A DNA stretch of 64,000 bases from Panorpa germanica (lineage: Eukaryota; Arthropoda; Insecta; Mecoptera; Panorpidae), in the NCBI GenBank assembly GCA_963678705.1, contig OY783216.1:11780001-11844000 (forward strand). Reading direction: 5' to 3'. Numbering within the stretch: position 1 is the stretch's first letter; each line of letters opens with the position of its first letter. The translations under genes were made by a program, and so were the position numbers. Below the pieces are notes generated by a model. It saw only the letters and a list, made by a program, of their open reading frames with translations, did no database searches and had not been told where the DNA came from. Positions 63,978 through 64,000 of the stretch are shown one piece after another.

Positions 63978-64000
63978 AGTTATATTTTTCAACACTAGTT
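63978..64000 (+). repeat. Partial monomer 60 (first 23 bp)
   Basis: It ends CAACACTAGTT, the start form that usually follows a short-class unit. The array continues past the window. Confidence 0.95.

Larger units (their letters stand above)
1..64000. repeat. Satellite array of 59 full tandem monomers, about 1.1 kb each
   Basis: The entire window is head-to-tail copies of one AT-rich sequence. The phrase AGTTATATTTTTCAA (with small variants) recurs at 1, 1104, 2207, 3308, 4411 and so on to 63978, always in the same orientation. No copy is inverted and no unrelated DNA interrupts the array, so neither array edge is in view. Lengths fall into a main class (1100-1105 bp), a short class (1004-1007 bp, nine copies) and a few other deletion variants. 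Monomers fall into at least two 5' subfamilies, here called S and T. S units carry TTTTAAAGTAAACTAGC, AATAATAAA and TCTGTAAATAAT. T units carry TTTTAGAGTAAATTAGC (or TATC), AATATTAAA and TCCGTAATTAAT. The units are combined into higher-order repeats. I do not recognise the satellite family. A long-monomer satellite in pericentromeric or other heterochromatin is the natural reading; the chromosomal position cannot be seen. Confidence 0.98.

Noticed and set aside
1..64000. CRISPR array or other prokaryotic repeat system
   Set aside because: The repeats are 1.1 kb with no short-repeat and spacer layout and no cas-like genes. The LINE-like fossil and the satellite architecture indicate a eukaryote.
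1..64000. Ribosomal DNA spacer subrepeats
   Set aside because: No rRNA gene sequence appears anywhere in 64 kb.

Overview
The whole 64 kb window is one uninterrupted satellite DNA array. A single AT-rich monomer (roughly 70 percent A+T by eye) of about 1.1 kb is repeated head to tail. Taking the recurring AGTTATATTTTTCAA as the start of each unit, I count 59 complete monomers plus 23 bp of a sixtieth. Most are 1100-1105 bp. Nine belong to a short class of 1004-1007 bp, and a few carry private or shared deletions (units 5, 10, 16, 20, 21). There is no unique DNA, no ordinary gene, no tRNA or rRNA gene and no CRISPR array. This points to the heterochromatin of a eukaryote, plausibly an invertebrate, assembled from long reads. 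Nothing in the sequence fixes the species.

Each monomer has the same internal plan. Offsets here are for unit 1; later offsets can shift by a few bases. Near 286-522, on the minus strand, lies a decayed protein-coding segment that reads like part of the reverse transcriptase (RT) palm of a non-LTR retrotransposon (LINE). Two small inverted repeats lie over it (301-315 and 354-377). A 20-bp palindrome sits near 699-718, a small inverted repeat near 798-811, and a 12-bp palindrome CGCGTATACGCG near 1078-1089, just before the next unit. The RT-like frame is open in 20 of 59 monomers, but with a TTG rather than an ATG at its first codon. In the others it is closed mostly by two recurring nonsense alleles. 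It is best called a fossil amplified with the satellite, not a gene.

Above the monomer there is higher-order repeat (HOR) structure that changes along the window: dimers at 1-4410, a 6-unit offset (6.33 kb) relating 6605-10825 to 12937-17339, a 4-unit offset (4.39-4.41 kb) relating 17340-20651 to 21748-25041, an 8-unit offset (8.63 kb) relating 23939-28255 to 32571-36887, and an 8-unit repeat (8.73 kb) in which 36888-45616 is repeated at 45617-54344 with only a handful of differences that I could find. A shorter, third version of the last HOR occupies about 57.6-63.98 kb. Mosaic monomers, a conversion-like patch at about 54162-54753 and a fused unit 59 show repeated unequal exchange and gene conversion.

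I see no multi-gene system. The points most worth following are the LINE-derived core of the satellite, the near-invariant CGCGTATACGCG dyad, and the nested, very recent HOR expansion.
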